Both the position numbers and the translations under genes were made by a program. The notes beneath the pieces were generated by a model. It saw only the letters and a list, made by a program, of their open reading frames with translations. It made no database searches and was not told where the DNA came from. Below, one piece after another: positions 7,056 through 15,682 of a DNA stretch of 24,609 bases. This DNA comes from Paenalcaligenes sp035302345 (GTDB lineage: Bacteria > Pseudomonadota > Gammaproteobacteria > Burkholderiales > Burkholderiaceae_B). Every line of letters begins with the position of its first letter. The first letter of the stretch is position 1. The stretch spans positions 1-24,609 of the forward strand of contig DATGSS010000066.1 of NCBI GenBank assembly GCA_035302345.1, given 5' to 3'.

Positions 7056-8898
7056 CGGAACGCTTTAAATCGAGGGTCAGCACCCCTGGCTCTTGGCACA
7101 GTTGTGCTGCAATTTGTTCAGCCGCAACAGCGGCCCAACTGAAACCATGCGAACCCATCGCCGTGGCCAGCCACAAACCACCTCCTGACGGATCCACCTG
7201 ATCAATGATGGGCCGATGATCCCGCACTGCCAAACGCTCGCCCACCCAACCGCCAGTACTCGGCTCGACTGGGAAATGAGTCTGTAAAAAGGGTTGCATG
7301 CGCTTTTCTATTTGTGCTTGGCTATCTGCAGACCACGCGAGTGGTTTTCCAGTTCGATCGTAGGTGCTGCCCAAAACCACCCGACCGTGGCGGTTATTTA
7401 AAATGTATCCCGGGCCATTCATGAGCTCATCGGTGGGCCAAGATGTAGCCGAAGCCGCATAACTACCTACCTGCCCTTGAACGACACCTGCAGCACAAAA
7501 CCGTGGATGGTTTTGCTCATTAACCCAGTCATTCAATAACGCACGTGCTCCTCTGGCATTTGCTAGTATCACTGCATCGAACTGTTCGGATTCGGCAGCG
7601 GTGTGCACCACCCACCCATGGAGAGCAGGATGTACGGCCGTCACTTGTTCGGCTTTGGGTGTGATTGTGGCTGACGTCAATAATTTTTTAATTAAAGCAG
7701 CCGGTTGCACGGTAAAAGCCCGATTAAATCGTAGCCCTCCAAAAGGGGGTTGGGCCGTTACGTTCGTGGCGGCAGCCTGTGCAGACTGCCATTGCACCCA
7801 ATGCGGGTCAAAACACAACTGCTCTAAAGTCTGCTGTAAAAAGGCAGCGTCTTGGGGATCTTTAGCGGCTGTCACCGCTGCTCCTGCATACCACTCGTGG
7901 CCCAGCCAAGCCTGCCAGCGCATATGTGCCAAAGCAATGCCCAAGCGACTCAAACGTGCGCGGGGTGGGTCCTGTCGTGCTACCAAAGGGACCATTGCTA
8001 CCGCATCATGGCCTGCGTGGCGTGCCCCCAAATCAAGCATTTGATTATTAGAGGCAGGCGCAAACACTGGGTCATAGACACTGACCTGTATCCCTCGGTG
8101 AGCCAATGCATGGGCGGTAGCCGCACCCACAATGCCCGCGCCCACAACAGCTACCTTTTGTGGCTGCTGACCTGTCGCACTACGCCCCAAATGACTGCGT
8201 AGTTGTCCCATCAACATTTCTCGTTTAAATGCAAAGCCAGGGCGTTTTTCTAAAATAAATCCAGCATTTTGCAACCCTCGCCTGACTGCGCCAGCTGTAC
8301 ACCACGTCGCCAAAGTAGCAGCAGGTGCGGCCATACGCACCAATTGGCTAAACACAAAAGGCGTCCACATGGCAGGATTCAGACGAGGCGAAAACCCATC
8401 TAGAAAAAAAGCGTCAGCCCGCACATCAACCAATGACGCTGTCTTTTCTATTCGCCCAAAAACCAACGTCAACGTAACATCCCCACCATCAAACTCTAAA
8501 CGATGCACTCCGGGCAACAAATGGGGCCACTGCTGTATTAATTTTTGCGCCAAGGGCTGTAGCTCGGGGGCAGTACGCTGTAATTGCAGCTCTAGATCAG
8601 TTGGGTATAGCGGATGCGCCTCGAAAGACACAAAATGCAACTTGTGACTGCGCTGCGTGTCTTGCCGCCAGCGGTACCAAGTAGTCAAAAAATTATTGCC
8701 TAGCCCAAAACCAGTCTCGCAAATAGTGAACTGTGCGCGCCCACGCCATCGTTCGGGTAGGCCGTTGCCATCAAGAAAAACAAAATCTGCCTGCCCCATC
8801 GCACCTGACAGCGAATGGTAGACATCGTTGTACTCGGGATTTTCGGCTACACCGTGCTCATTAACAGTCGGTTGGGCGGGTATTAATGGCTCGTACAT
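7042..8898 (-). CDS. mnmC: Bifunctional tRNA modification enzyme MnmC
   Basis: A 618-residue two-domain enzyme. The N-terminal part (about 1-235) is the SAM-dependent methyltransferase domain (MnmD/DUF752), with VYHS, ETGFGLGNNFLTTW and DAFFLDGFSPRLNPAMWT. The C-terminal part is the FAD-dependent oxidoreductase domain, opening with the dinucleotide-binding VAVVGAGIVGAATAHALA and ending with a DHRPIID..MGSHGFSWA region. Known role: the oxidase converts cmnm5(s2)U34 to nm5(s2)U34 and the methylase makes mnm5(s2)U34 in tRNAs such as tRNA-Lys(UUU), a gene for which lies in this window. Length agrees with E. coli MnmC (668). The start is ATG at 8898, but the best Shine-Dalgarno (AGGAG) is 14 bases upstream; a CTG two codons earlier would have better spacing, and an in-frame TGA just before limits the choice to these. 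Confidence 0.95.
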   Translation of the reverse strand: MYEPLIPAQPTVNEHGVAENPEYNDVYHSLSGAMGQADFVFLDGNGLPERWRGRAQFTICETGFGLGNNFLTTWYRWRQDTQRSHKLHFVSFEAHPLYPTDLELQLQRTAPELQPLAQKLIQQWPHLLPGVHRLEFDGGDVTLTLVFGRIEKTASLVDVRADAFFLDGFSPRLNPAMWTPFVFSQLVRMAAPAATLATWCTAGAVRRGLQNAGFILEKRPGFAFKREMLMGQLRSHLGRSATGQQPQKVAVVGAGIVGAATAHALAHRGIQVSVYDPVFAPASNNQMLDLGARHAGHDAVAMVPLVARQDPPRARLSRLGIALAHMRWQAWLGHEWYAGAAVTAAKDPQDAAFLQQTLEQLCFDPHWVQWQSAQAAATNVTAQPPFGGLRFNRAFTVQPAALIKKLLTSATITPKAEQVTAVHPALHGWVVHTAAESEQFDAVILANARGARALLNDWVNEQNHPRFCAAGVVQGQVGSYAASATSWPTDELMNGPGYILNNRHGRVVLGSTYDRTGKPLAWSADSQAQIEKRMQPFLQTHFPVEPSTGGWVGERLAVRDHRPIIDQVDPSGGGLWLATAMGSHGFSWAAVAAEQIAAQLCQEPGVLTLDLKRSVALR

Positions 8899-8904
8899 AA
8901 GCAG

Positions 8905-8932
8905 TTTTCAGTCTCCTGAAAAAGCACATAAT
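8905..8932 (+). promoter_or_regulatory. Candidate promoter of suhB
   Basis: TTTTCA (8905-8910, four of six matches) and CATAAT (8927-8932, five of six) are spaced by 16 bases in the mnmC-suhB divergent gap. The start would be near 8939, downstream of an ATG at 8935. This fits the view that suhB translation starts later, at 8998. Confidence 0.35.
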
Positions 8933-8997
8933 CTATGTTAAAAGTGGAGCCAACGAGTACTCTATTTACTTCAATGGCTGATGCCAAGGATACATCG

Positions 8998-9876
8998 ATG
9001 GCAGAGATAAACTTACAAAAAGCACTGGACGCAGCAATTCAAGCAGCACAAGAGGCTGCCCCTATTTTACAGCACTACGCCCAACATAGAAAAGAACTTA
9101 CTATTGATTTCAAACAGCATAACGATTTGGTTTCACAGGCAGATCGCGAAGCTGAGCAGGCGATCATTAAAGTTTTGCGGGCTGCTACCCCGGACTACGG
9201 TATCGTTGGTGAGGAATCCGGAGGACAGGCCGAAGGGCCCGCTTTTTGGGTGATTGATCCCCTGGACGGAACCACTAATTTTTTACATGGCTTACCCTTT
9301 TATGCCATTTCTATCGCCTTGGTAGCCAAACGAAATAGCAAGCTTGACAATGGCCGCGTCACAGCTGCTACCGAGCCCGTCGTAGGGCTCATTTATGATC
9401 CCAATCGCAATGAAAACTTTACGGCTTGCTATGGCCAAGGTGCGTGGCTAAACGAGACCCGTATTTATTGCAGCCAGGCCGAAGACCTTTCTCAGGCTTT
9501 GTTATCCACGGGTTTTCCATTTCGAGATTTTAGTTTCTCGGAACAATATATCCCCATGATGCTCGATGCTATGAACAATACACGGGGGATTCGCCGCATT
9601 GGTGCAGCCTCCTTGGATCTCGCTTGGGTCGCTAGCGGACGCTTTGATGGGTATTGGGAAATGGGCCTGGCACCCTGGGATGTCGCCGCAGGCACCCTAA
9701 TCGCCAGAGAGGCAGGTGCCTGGTGTGAGGATCTATATCATCAGGAACCTTGGCCAGCCTCGGGGGATATTTATTGTGCTGCCCCAAAACTGGCCCAAGA
9801 ATTACATCAAGCATTTTTTGCCCCCCACCTGAGCACTCGGCAGGGGCCGACGCCTGATTGGACCCAGGATAACTAG
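8998..9876 (+). CDS. suhB: Inositol monophosphatase family protein (SuhB type)
   Basis: A 292-residue Mg-dependent phosphatase of the inositol monophosphatase family. Motifs in order: QHNDLVSQADREAEQ; the metal-binding GEESGG; the signature WVIDPLDGTTNFLHGLPF; and near the end WDVAAGTLIAREAGAW. SuhB acts on inositol-1-phosphate and in E. coli also joins the NusA/NusB rRNA antitermination complex; the latter is not shown here. The start at 8998 has AAGGA seven bases upstream and gives the usual family N-terminus. Frames from ATG 8935 or 8974 add 21 or 8 residues without a Shine-Dalgarno sequence. It has an insert around KRNSKLDNGRVTAATEP compared with E. coli SuhB. It is divergent from mnmC, and its TAG overlaps the stop of convergent secA by three bases. 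A related CysQ-like or other sugar phosphatase is possible but less likely. Confidence 0.9.
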   Translation: MAEINLQKALDAAIQAAQEAAPILQHYAQHRKELTIDFKQHNDLVSQADREAEQAIIKVLRAATPDYGIVGEESGGQAEGPAFWVIDPLDGTTNFLHGLPFYAISIALVAKRNSKLDNGRVTAATEPVVGLIYDPNRNENFTACYGQGAWLNETRIYCSQAEDLSQALLSTGFPFRDFSFSEQYIPMMLDAMNNTRGIRRIGAASLDLAWVASGRFDGYWEMGLAPWDVAAGTLIAREAGAWCEDLYHQEPWPASGDIYCAAPKLAQELHQAFFAPHLSTRQGPTPDWTQDN

Positions 9877-12653
9877 GCCAAACGCCCGTGGCAGTGCTTG
9901 TATTTTTTGCCGCTGCCACACGGGCAAGCAGCATTGCGCCCGACACGCGGCACAGACTCGCCAGCAGTACCTGCAGCAGCCCCTGCTGCTGCCCTTTGCC
10001 CAGCTGAAGTGGGCTCATTGGCAGCCTGTTGCCCAGTCGCTGCATCATAATCTGCATGCTGGTAACGTACGTTGATACCTGCACCAGCGGTTTGCTGTGC
10101 TGGGGTCTCGGGGGCAGAAGCAGTTTCTTCGGCAGGGCGGATACGGACTGTGAGCAGGACTTTAACGACCTCATCACGAATCCGATCCAGCATCTCGGCA
10201 AAGAGCTCAAATGCCTCGCGTTTGTACTCTTGACGTGGATCGCGTTGCGCATAACCACGCAAGTGAATCCCCTGACGCAGTTGATCCATTGCCAGCAAAT
10301 GGCCGCGCCATTGCGTGTCTATAGATTGCAATAATATGGCCCGTTCGAATGGGGTCCAACTTTCCTCGCCAACCTGCTCAATCTTGGCGGACAAGGCCTC
10401 TTTGGCTTTTTCAATAACCCTATCCAACAAGTCTTCATCAGTCAGGGAGGTGTCCTGCTCGATCATCTGGGACAAAGGCAGCTCAAACTGATACTCGGAA
10501 TGAAGCACATTTTCCAAACCGACTAAATCCCATTGTTCTTCCATACTTTCTTCGGGAATATAGGTATGGAAGACACTGGTCATGGAGGCCTCGAGCAAAT
10601 TAATGACCATATCGCGCACGGACTCGGATTCGAGTACCTCGTTGCGCTGCGTATAGATCACATTGCGCTGGTCATTGGCCACATCATCATACTGAAGCAA
10701 CTGTTTACGGATATCAAAGTTGCGAGCTTCGACCTTGCGCTGAGCTGATTCGATTGAACGGGTCACCATACGTGCCTCGATAGGCTCGCCCTCGGGTAGA
10801 CGCAGCCGCTCCATAATTGCACGGACGCGATCACCTGCAAAAATGCGCATCAAGGAATCATCCAAAGACAGGTAAAAGCGCGAAGAACCAGGGTCACCCT
10901 GTCGACCGGCACGGCCGCGTAATTGGTTGTCAATACGACGTGACTCGTGGCGCTCGGTACCGATAATTCGTAACCCCCCCGCCTCTTTGACTGCCGCATT
11001 TACTTTTTTCCAGGCCTCACGAGCCTGAGCGATTTTCTCAGCTTTTTGTTCATCAGACAGAGATTCCTCGGCCTCGATTTGTTCGATTTGGCGTGCCAAA
11101 CTGCCACCTAAAACAATGTCAGTCCCACGCCCAGCCATGTTGGTCGCGATAGTGATGTGTCCAGGCTTACCAGCCTCGGCAATGATGTGGGCTTCGCGTT
11201 CGTGCTGCTTGGCGTTAAGTACCTCGTGCTTGAGCTTTTCCTTGGTTAGTAACTGTGAAAGGAGCTCAGAATTCTCGATGCTGGTAGTCCCTACCAGCAC
11301 TGGCTGACCGCGTTCTTGGCAATCACGAATATCCGTTAAAATAGCAGCCAGCTTTTCTTGATCTGTTTTGAAAACCTGGTCATTTTGATCCTGGCGGATC
11401 ATCGGCCTGTTGGTAGGTATGATGACGGTTTCCAAGCCGTAAATCTCTTGGAATTCGTAGGCTTCGGTGTCGGCGGTACCCGTCATCCCTGCCAGTTTGT
11501 CATACATACGGAAAAAGTTCTGGAACGTAATAGAAGCCAGAGTCTGGTTTTCCTTTTGGACCTCGACGCCTTCTTTGGCCTCGACAGCCTGGTGCAAACC
11601 GTCAGACCAGCGGCGACCAGACATCAAACGCCCGGTAAACTCGTCTACGATAACGACCTCGCCATTTTGGACGACATAGTGTTGATCTCGGAAAAACAAA
11701 CTGTGCGCACGCAAAGCTGCCATCAAATGATGCACTAACCCAATATGACGAGAATCATATAGCGAGGCATCATCCGGCAAAAGCCCGCGCTCGCGTAGTA
11801 ATTGCTCGGCCCGCTCGTGTCCGGCTTCGGACAAATGTACTTGTTGGGCTTTTTCATCTACCCAATAGTCTCCTTCGGGCTCGGGCTCATTAGGGACGGG
11901 TTCGTGCTCCATACGTGCCATCAAAGGCGGGACGGCGTCCATCACCTTGTATAGCTCGGTATTATCATCAGCGACACCAGAAATAATTAAAGGTGTGCGA
12001 GCCTCGTCAATAAGAATCGAGTCAACCTCGTCAACGATAGAAAAATTAAGTCCTCGTTGACGGCGATCCTCTGCGCGGTATTCCATATTGTCGCGCAGAT
12101 AATCAAAACCGAACTCGTTATTCGTCCCGTAGGTGACATCTGCAGCGTAGGCCTGCTGCTTTTCAGTATTATCCTGATTAGCAACAACTACCCCTACTGT
12201 GAGCCCTAAAAACTCATAGAGATCGCCCATCCATTCGGCATCTCGGCGAGCCAAGTAATCGTTGACGGTTACGACGTGCACGCCCTTGCCAGATAGAGCG
12301 TTGAGGTAAACGGCCAAGGTGGCCATTAAAGTTTTACCCTCACCCGTGCGCATTTCGGCAATTTTGCCCTGATGCAAAGCGATGCCACCTAAAAGCTGCA
12401 CATCAAAATGGCGCATATTAAAGACACGTACGCTGGCCTCGCGCGCCACAGCAAAAGCCTCGGGTAATAGATCATCCAAAGCCTCGTCCGCCTCGAGACG
12501 TCGGCGGAACTCATCTGTTTTGGCACGCAAACCCGCATCATCAAGAGCCTGCATCTCAGACTCTAGTGCATTGATTTGATTTACAATTCGCTGATATTGA
12601 CGCAGTAATCGATCGTTGCGACTACCAAAAAACTTTCGTAGCAAAGAAACCAT
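9873..12653 (-). CDS. secA: Preprotein translocase ATPase SecA
   Basis: A 926-residue SecA, the motor that drives unfolded proteins through SecYEG. It has N-terminal LLRKFFGSRNDR, Walker A region MRTGEGKTL (about 101-109), the DEAD-like VDEVDSILIDEARTPLIISG, NMAGRGTDI, ERHESRRIDNQLRGRAGRQGD of the second nucleotide-binding fold, and the helical scaffold region with QRGHLLAMDQLR-like sequence. An alanine-rich linker leads to the C-terminal zinc-binding SEC-C tail (Cys910, Cys912, Cys921, His922), which in E. coli contacts SecB. Length is normal. The ATG at 12653 has no good Shine-Dalgarno sequence and no secM-like gene lies upstream, so secretion-responsive control as in E. coli is not evident. 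Upstream is divergent dciA; downstream it runs tail to tail into suhB. Confidence 0.99.
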   Translation of the reverse strand: MVSLLRKFFGSRNDRLLRQYQRIVNQINALESEMQALDDAGLRAKTDEFRRRLEADEALDDLLPEAFAVAREASVRVFNMRHFDVQLLGGIALHQGKIAEMRTGEGKTLMATLAVYLNALSGKGVHVVTVNDYLARRDAEWMGDLYEFLGLTVGVVVANQDNTEKQQAYAADVTYGTNNEFGFDYLRDNMEYRAEDRRQRGLNFSIVDEVDSILIDEARTPLIISGVADDNTELYKVMDAVPPLMARMEHEPVPNEPEPEGDYWVDEKAQQVHLSEAGHERAEQLLRERGLLPDDASLYDSRHIGLVHHLMAALRAHSLFFRDQHYVVQNGEVVIVDEFTGRLMSGRRWSDGLHQAVEAKEGVEVQKENQTLASITFQNFFRMYDKLAGMTGTADTEAYEFQEIYGLETVIIPTNRPMIRQDQNDQVFKTDQEKLAAILTDIRDCQERGQPVLVGTTSIENSELLSQLLTKEKLKHEVLNAKQHEREAHIIAEAGKPGHITIATNMAGRGTDIVLGGSLARQIEQIEAEESLSDEQKAEKIAQAREAWKKVNAAVKEAGGLRIIGTERHESRRIDNQLRGRAGRQGDPGSSRFYLSLDDSLMRIFAGDRVRAIMERLRLPEGEPIEARMVTRSIESAQRKVEARNFDIRKQLLQYDDVANDQRNVIYTQRNEVLESESVRDMVINLLEASMTSVFHTYIPEESMEEQWDLVGLENVLHSEYQFELPLSQMIEQDTSLTDEDLLDRVIEKAKEALSAKIEQVGEESWTPFERAILLQSIDTQWRGHLLAMDQLRQGIHLRGYAQRDPRQEYKREAFELFAEMLDRIRDEVVKVLLTVRIRPAEETASAPETPAQQTAGAGINVRYQHADYDAATGQQAANEPTSAGQRAAAGAAAGTAGESVPRVGRNAACPCGSGKKYKHCHGRLA

Positions 12654-12862
12654 CTCGTAATGTGCTTATGCTTGGATCATCCGCGTATAAATACTGTGCA
12701 GCTGCGAATGATTGAGCAATATCCTGTATTATTGGTAATAAACAAAGGGTTAAGTGTAACGCAGAAACCTTGGCGCGTCCTGATTAATTTGACCACTTAT
12801 TGTAATATGTACCGCCCGGAACGCGATACACGCGCTATTCACATCTATGCCGGACTCTAACC
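12654..12862. other. Divergent secA-dciA intergenic region
   Basis: A 209-base AT-rich gap between two divergently transcribed genes, so it should hold promoters for both. I see only weak hexamer pairs on each strand and would not place a promoter. It contains the palindrome GCAGCTGC near 12699 and a short inverted TATTA/TAATA pair near 12725-12740. An open frame crosses it but lacks coding signs. Confidence 0.5.
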
Positions 12863-13345
12863 ATGAAAGACTACCCCAGTCGCCACAAAAATCAAAGCCC
12901 AAACGCTGCCCACCCACTGCAATGGTTATCACAGCCTACTGGGCGGACCTCGATAATGCAGCATGCCCAACGGCTCATGGAAATAGAACAGGCTGTTCAG
13001 GCATTGTTGCCTGTACCGTTACGCTCGGGCTGTCGTGTACTGCAATTAGAACAGGGCGTATTAATCTTGGGGGTGCCCAGTGGGCAGTTTGCGACACGTA
13101 TCAAACAGTTGACCGCACGCCTTGGCGAGGGTTTGCAACAAAACCAATGGCCTGTACAGCGCATTCAAATACGCGTCCAACCCCAACAATCGGCTTTGCC
13201 ACCCACCCCTTATCCGAGGCGTGCACATCGAAAAACACTAAGTCCGGCAGCATCGAGTGCTTTTGATGCGCTAAAAAAAGAGCTGCCCGATGGCCCTTTA
13301 GCACAGGCCGTCGCGCAGCTGCTTGAAAAACACTCGGGTAGGTAG
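12863..13345 (+). CDS. dciA: DciA family (DUF721) DNA replication protein
   Basis: A 160-residue protein with a DUF721-like domain at about 32-120. It opens with a helix containing AQRLMEIEQAVQALLP and continues with the strand-rich CRVLQLEQGVLILGVPSGQFATRIKQL pattern. DUF721 proteins are DciA, which helps load the replicative helicase DnaB in bacteria lacking the phage-derived DnaC. The C-terminal 50 residues are basic and Pro/Gln/Ala-rich and probably disordered apart from a final helix. A location between secA and lpxC is common for this gene in Betaproteobacteria. It is divergent from secA and ends 24 bases before the end of convergent lpxC, with no strong terminator in that gap. The Shine-Dalgarno is weak (GGA). 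Confidence 0.82.
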   Translation: MKDYPSRHKNQSPNAAHPLQWLSQPTGRTSIMQHAQRLMEIEQAVQALLPVPLRSGCRVLQLEQGVLILGVPSGQFATRIKQLTARLGEGLQQNQWPVQRIQIRVQPQQSALPPTPYPRRAHRKTLSPAASSAFDALKKELPDGPLAQAVAQLLEKHSGR

Positions 13346-13369
13346 TCAGCGACGACCTTGAGGCCCTGA

Positions 13370-14293
13370 TTAGGCCAACCCCCACTCACCTGCATACGCA
13401 GGAGCGATTTGGTCTTTTTCGGTAAAGCTAACGAGCTCCCAAGCCTGTTCATCTAAGAGCAGTGCTCGTGCAAGTTGGTTATTGAGTCCGTGACCGGACT
13501 TGCATGCCACATAACGAGCAAGCAACGGATGGCCTATCAGGTATAAATCACCGATGGCATCTAATATTTTATGCTTGACGAATTCATCGTCATAACGCAA
13601 ACCATCAGTATTTAGTACCCGGTATTCGTCCATCACAATGGCATTATCCAGGCTGCCACCACGTGCTAGTCCGGCAGCACGCATGGCCTCGACATCGCTG
13701 GCAAACCCAAAAGTGCGTGCCCGAGCGATGGTTTTGGTATAAGAATCTTTTGCAAAATCGACCTCGGCGAAATTAGCTGTAGCCTTGATTGCCGGGTGTT
13801 GAAAGTCAATGGAAAACTGCAGCGCATATCCTTCGTAGGGCTCTAGGCGCGCCCACTTTTTATCATCGCCACTGCCCTCTTCGACCTGTATGGGCTTGAG
13901 GACACGCAGAAACTTTTTGGCGGCTGCTTGTTCTTTGAGGCCTGCAGCACGCAATAGGTACACAAAAGTACCCGCACTGCCATCCATAATAGGAACCTCT
14001 TGGGCGGTCAGATCGATATGTATGTTATCTATACCCAAACCCGCCAGAGCAGACATCAGGTGCTCTACGGTGGACACCACTACGTCATCTTTTTGTAAAA
14101 CGGACGCCATCATGGTTCCACCCACGGAAAATGCATCCGCAGGGATGGTCACCACCGGGTCCAGATCAACACGGTGAAAAACAATACCTGTGTCAGGTAC
14201 AGCCGGGCGTAGCGTGAGCTCGACCAGGCGCCCCGAATGGAGTCCTATACCCTTTGTACTAATGGTTTGAGCTATGGTTCGCTGCTTTAACAT
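13370..14293 (-). CDS. lpxC: UDP-3-O-acyl-N-acetylglucosamine deacetylase LpxC
   Basis: A 307-residue zinc deacetylase that catalyses the committed step of lipid A synthesis in the cytoplasm. The zinc ligands are visible: His78 in STVEHLMSAL, and His241 and Asp245 in HKILDAIGD. The catalytic base Glu77 and the general-acid His268 (in KSGHGLNNQ) are also present. Length matches the family (about 305). It is the last gene of the dcw cluster, 143 bases after ftsZ. That gap contains a long perfect hairpin, so separate expression from ftsZ is possible. I see no strong Shine-Dalgarno sequence before the ATG. Confidence 0.98.
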   Translation of the reverse strand: MLKQRTIAQTISTKGIGLHSGRLVELTLRPAVPDTGIVFHRVDLDPVVTIPADAFSVGGTMMASVLQKDDVVVSTVEHLMSALAGLGIDNIHIDLTAQEVPIMDGSAGTFVYLLRAAGLKEQAAAKKFLRVLKPIQVEEGSGDDKKWARLEPYEGYALQFSIDFQHPAIKATANFAEVDFAKDSYTKTIARARTFGFASDVEAMRAAGLARGGSLDNAIVMDEYRVLNTDGLRYDDEFVKHKILDAIGDLYLIGHPLLARYVACKSGHGLNNQLARALLLDEQAWELVSFTEKDQIAPAYAGEWGLA

Positions 14294-14381
14294 ATAACCG
14301 TACTTTTTAATGCATTATTTTAAACACCCCACAGTGTACTCTTTTTTTCATGAACCCGTTGTTAATAAACTCAAATTCACA

Positions 14382-14417
14382 ATGTACACAGCCCTATTAT
14401 AGATGGGCTGTGTACAT
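14382..14417. repeat. Perfect 13-bp inverted repeat between ftsZ and lpxC
   Basis: ATGTACACAGCCC (14382-14394) and GGGCTGTGTACAT (14405-14417) are perfect inverted copies around a 10-base loop. It starts 20 bases after the ftsZ stop. On the - strand the loop reads ATCTATAATA and so carries a consensus TATAAT (14396-14401), but no -35 is found at normal spacing. There is no true T-run after the stem, only a T-rich stretch. It may be an imperfect terminator, an RNA stability or processing hairpin, or an operator around an activator-dependent promoter for lpxC. Confidence 0.8.
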
Positions 14418-14436
14418 CGCGCGGGAGCCTGAAAAA

Positions 14437-15618
14437 TTAGTCAGCCTGTTTGCGCAAGAAAGCAGGAATATCAAAATGATCCATACCTGCTGTTTCTAAT
14501 GCGCGCACTTGGTCAGAAGCACGGCGACTGGCGCGGGGGTTGCGGAATACATCTACCTTACCCGTTTCGGCTTCCTCTTGGTGGGACTCATTAATTACGG
14601 CATCATCAGTACCGGTACGCAGAGCCTCTTCTTCTTTGTCATGAACTAGCTCGGGACGACTCTTTTTACGACCTAACCCAGTAGCGACCACGGTCACACG
14701 CAAGCTGTCACGCATGTCGTTGTCGTAGGCAGTACCAAAGATAACAGTGGCGTCCTCAGCTGCGTAGCTGCGAATGGTATTCATAATCTCGCGGGTCTCG
14801 CGCAATTTTAAATCGCGACCAGCGGTGATATTGACCAAAATACCGCGGGCACCATTCAGATCTACGCCCTCGAGCAATGGGCAAGCAATAGCCTCTTGGG
14901 CGGCTATGACGGCGCGGTCCTCGCCAGATGCAACGGCCGTACCCATCATGGCTTGGCCTTGTTCACCCATAATAGTCTTGACGTCTTCAAAGTCAACGTT
15001 GACGTTACCTTCGACGTTGATAATTTCGGCAATGCCTGCACATGCGTTATGCAAGACATCGTCCGCAGCCTTGAAGCAATCTTCCTGAGTGGCATCATCA
15101 TCCATTAAATCATACAAGCGCTCGTTGAGCACCACAATCAGAGAATGAACATGCTTGCCTAACTCGCTGATTCCTTCTTCGGCCATACGCATGCGACGGT
15201 TGCCTTCGAAATCAAAGGGCTTGGTCACGACGCCAACAGTCAGAATACCCAATTCTTTGGCGACCTCGGCAACCACGGGACTAGCACCTGTACCTGTACC
15301 ACCACCCATACCGGCCGTGATAAACACCATGTGCGCACCCTCGAGTGCAGCACGAATCTCTTCACGGGCAGTTTCAGCAGCAGCACGCCCTTGTTCGGGT
15401 TTGGCACCGGCCCCTAGACCGCTGCGGCCCAAACGAATCTGGGCAGGCGCTTGGCTGCTGGCCAATGCCTGTGAGTCTGTGTTAGCACAGATGAAATCAA
15501 CGCCCTGTACCCCAGAATTAATCATATGGGTAATGGCATTGCCCCCAGCGCCTCCAACACCAATGACCTTGATCACGGTGGAGCCGCTTTGCGTATCAAT
15601 CATTTCAAAATCCATCAT
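14437..15618 (-). CDS. ftsZ: Cell division GTPase FtsZ
   Basis: A 393-residue tubulin homologue that forms the cytokinetic ring. It has an N-terminal nucleotide-binding GVGGAGGNA, the tubulin signature GGGTGTG (residues 105-111), the T7-loop region NVDFEDVKTIM, a short variable linker (about 325-375) and the C-terminal binding peptide DIPAFLRKQAD for FtsA and other partners. The start is ATG at 15618 (ATGATG) with AGGGAG five bases upstream. It follows ftsA by 138 bases, a wide gap for this cluster; that gap holds a possible 14-codon frame. Ser at the second residue after the signature (GAS rather than GAA) is a mild change. Confidence 0.99.
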   Translation of the reverse strand: MMDFEMIDTQSGSTVIKVIGVGGAGGNAITHMINSGVQGVDFICANTDSQALASSQAPAQIRLGRSGLGAGAKPEQGRAAAETAREEIRAALEGAHMVFITAGMGGGTGTGASPVVAEVAKELGILTVGVVTKPFDFEGNRRMRMAEEGISELGKHVHSLIVVLNERLYDLMDDDATQEDCFKAADDVLHNACAGIAEIINVEGNVNVDFEDVKTIMGEQGQAMMGTAVASGEDRAVIAAQEAIACPLLEGVDLNGARGILVNITAGRDLKLRETREIMNTIRSYAAEDATVIFGTAYDNDMRDSLRVTVVATGLGRKKSRPELVHDKEEEALRTGTDDAVINESHQEEAETGKVDVFRNPRASRRASDQVRALETAGMDHFDIPAFLRKQAD

Positions 15619-15682
15619 TTTGACTCCCTTGCGTCTTGAAACGTTCTACAGATAAATAAAAAAGAACCTTTGCTACGAAAAA

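Noticed and set aside
6638..7099. A 153-codon open frame on - spanning the mnmC-GH31 junction
   Set aside because: It overlaps the end of mnmC and the start of the GH31 gene in another frame, both of which show family motifs. Its own sequence shows no domain.
9632..10258. A 208-codon open frame on - overlapping the ends of suhB and secA
   Set aside because: It lies in the wrong frame inside the SecA C-terminal region and antisense to suhB, with no motif or start signal.
12660..12860. A 66-codon open frame on + filling the secA-dciA gap and ending two bases before dciA
   Set aside because: There is no Shine-Dalgarno before its ATG, no recognisable domain or membrane segment, and it covers the region that should hold the promoters of two divergent genes. 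Chance openness in a 209-base gap is enough to explain it.
12847..13266. A 139-codon open frame on + overlapping dciA
   Set aside because: It overlaps dciA in another frame. The dciA frame has a DUF721-like pattern and a sensible position; this one is rich in Thr, Cys and Pro without a domain.
15639..15671. Imperfect 9-base inverted repeat (one mismatch) upstream of ftsZ
   Set aside because: It is AT-rich with a 15-base loop and one mismatch, so a stable hairpin is doubtful. It is not strong enough to list beside the small ORF.
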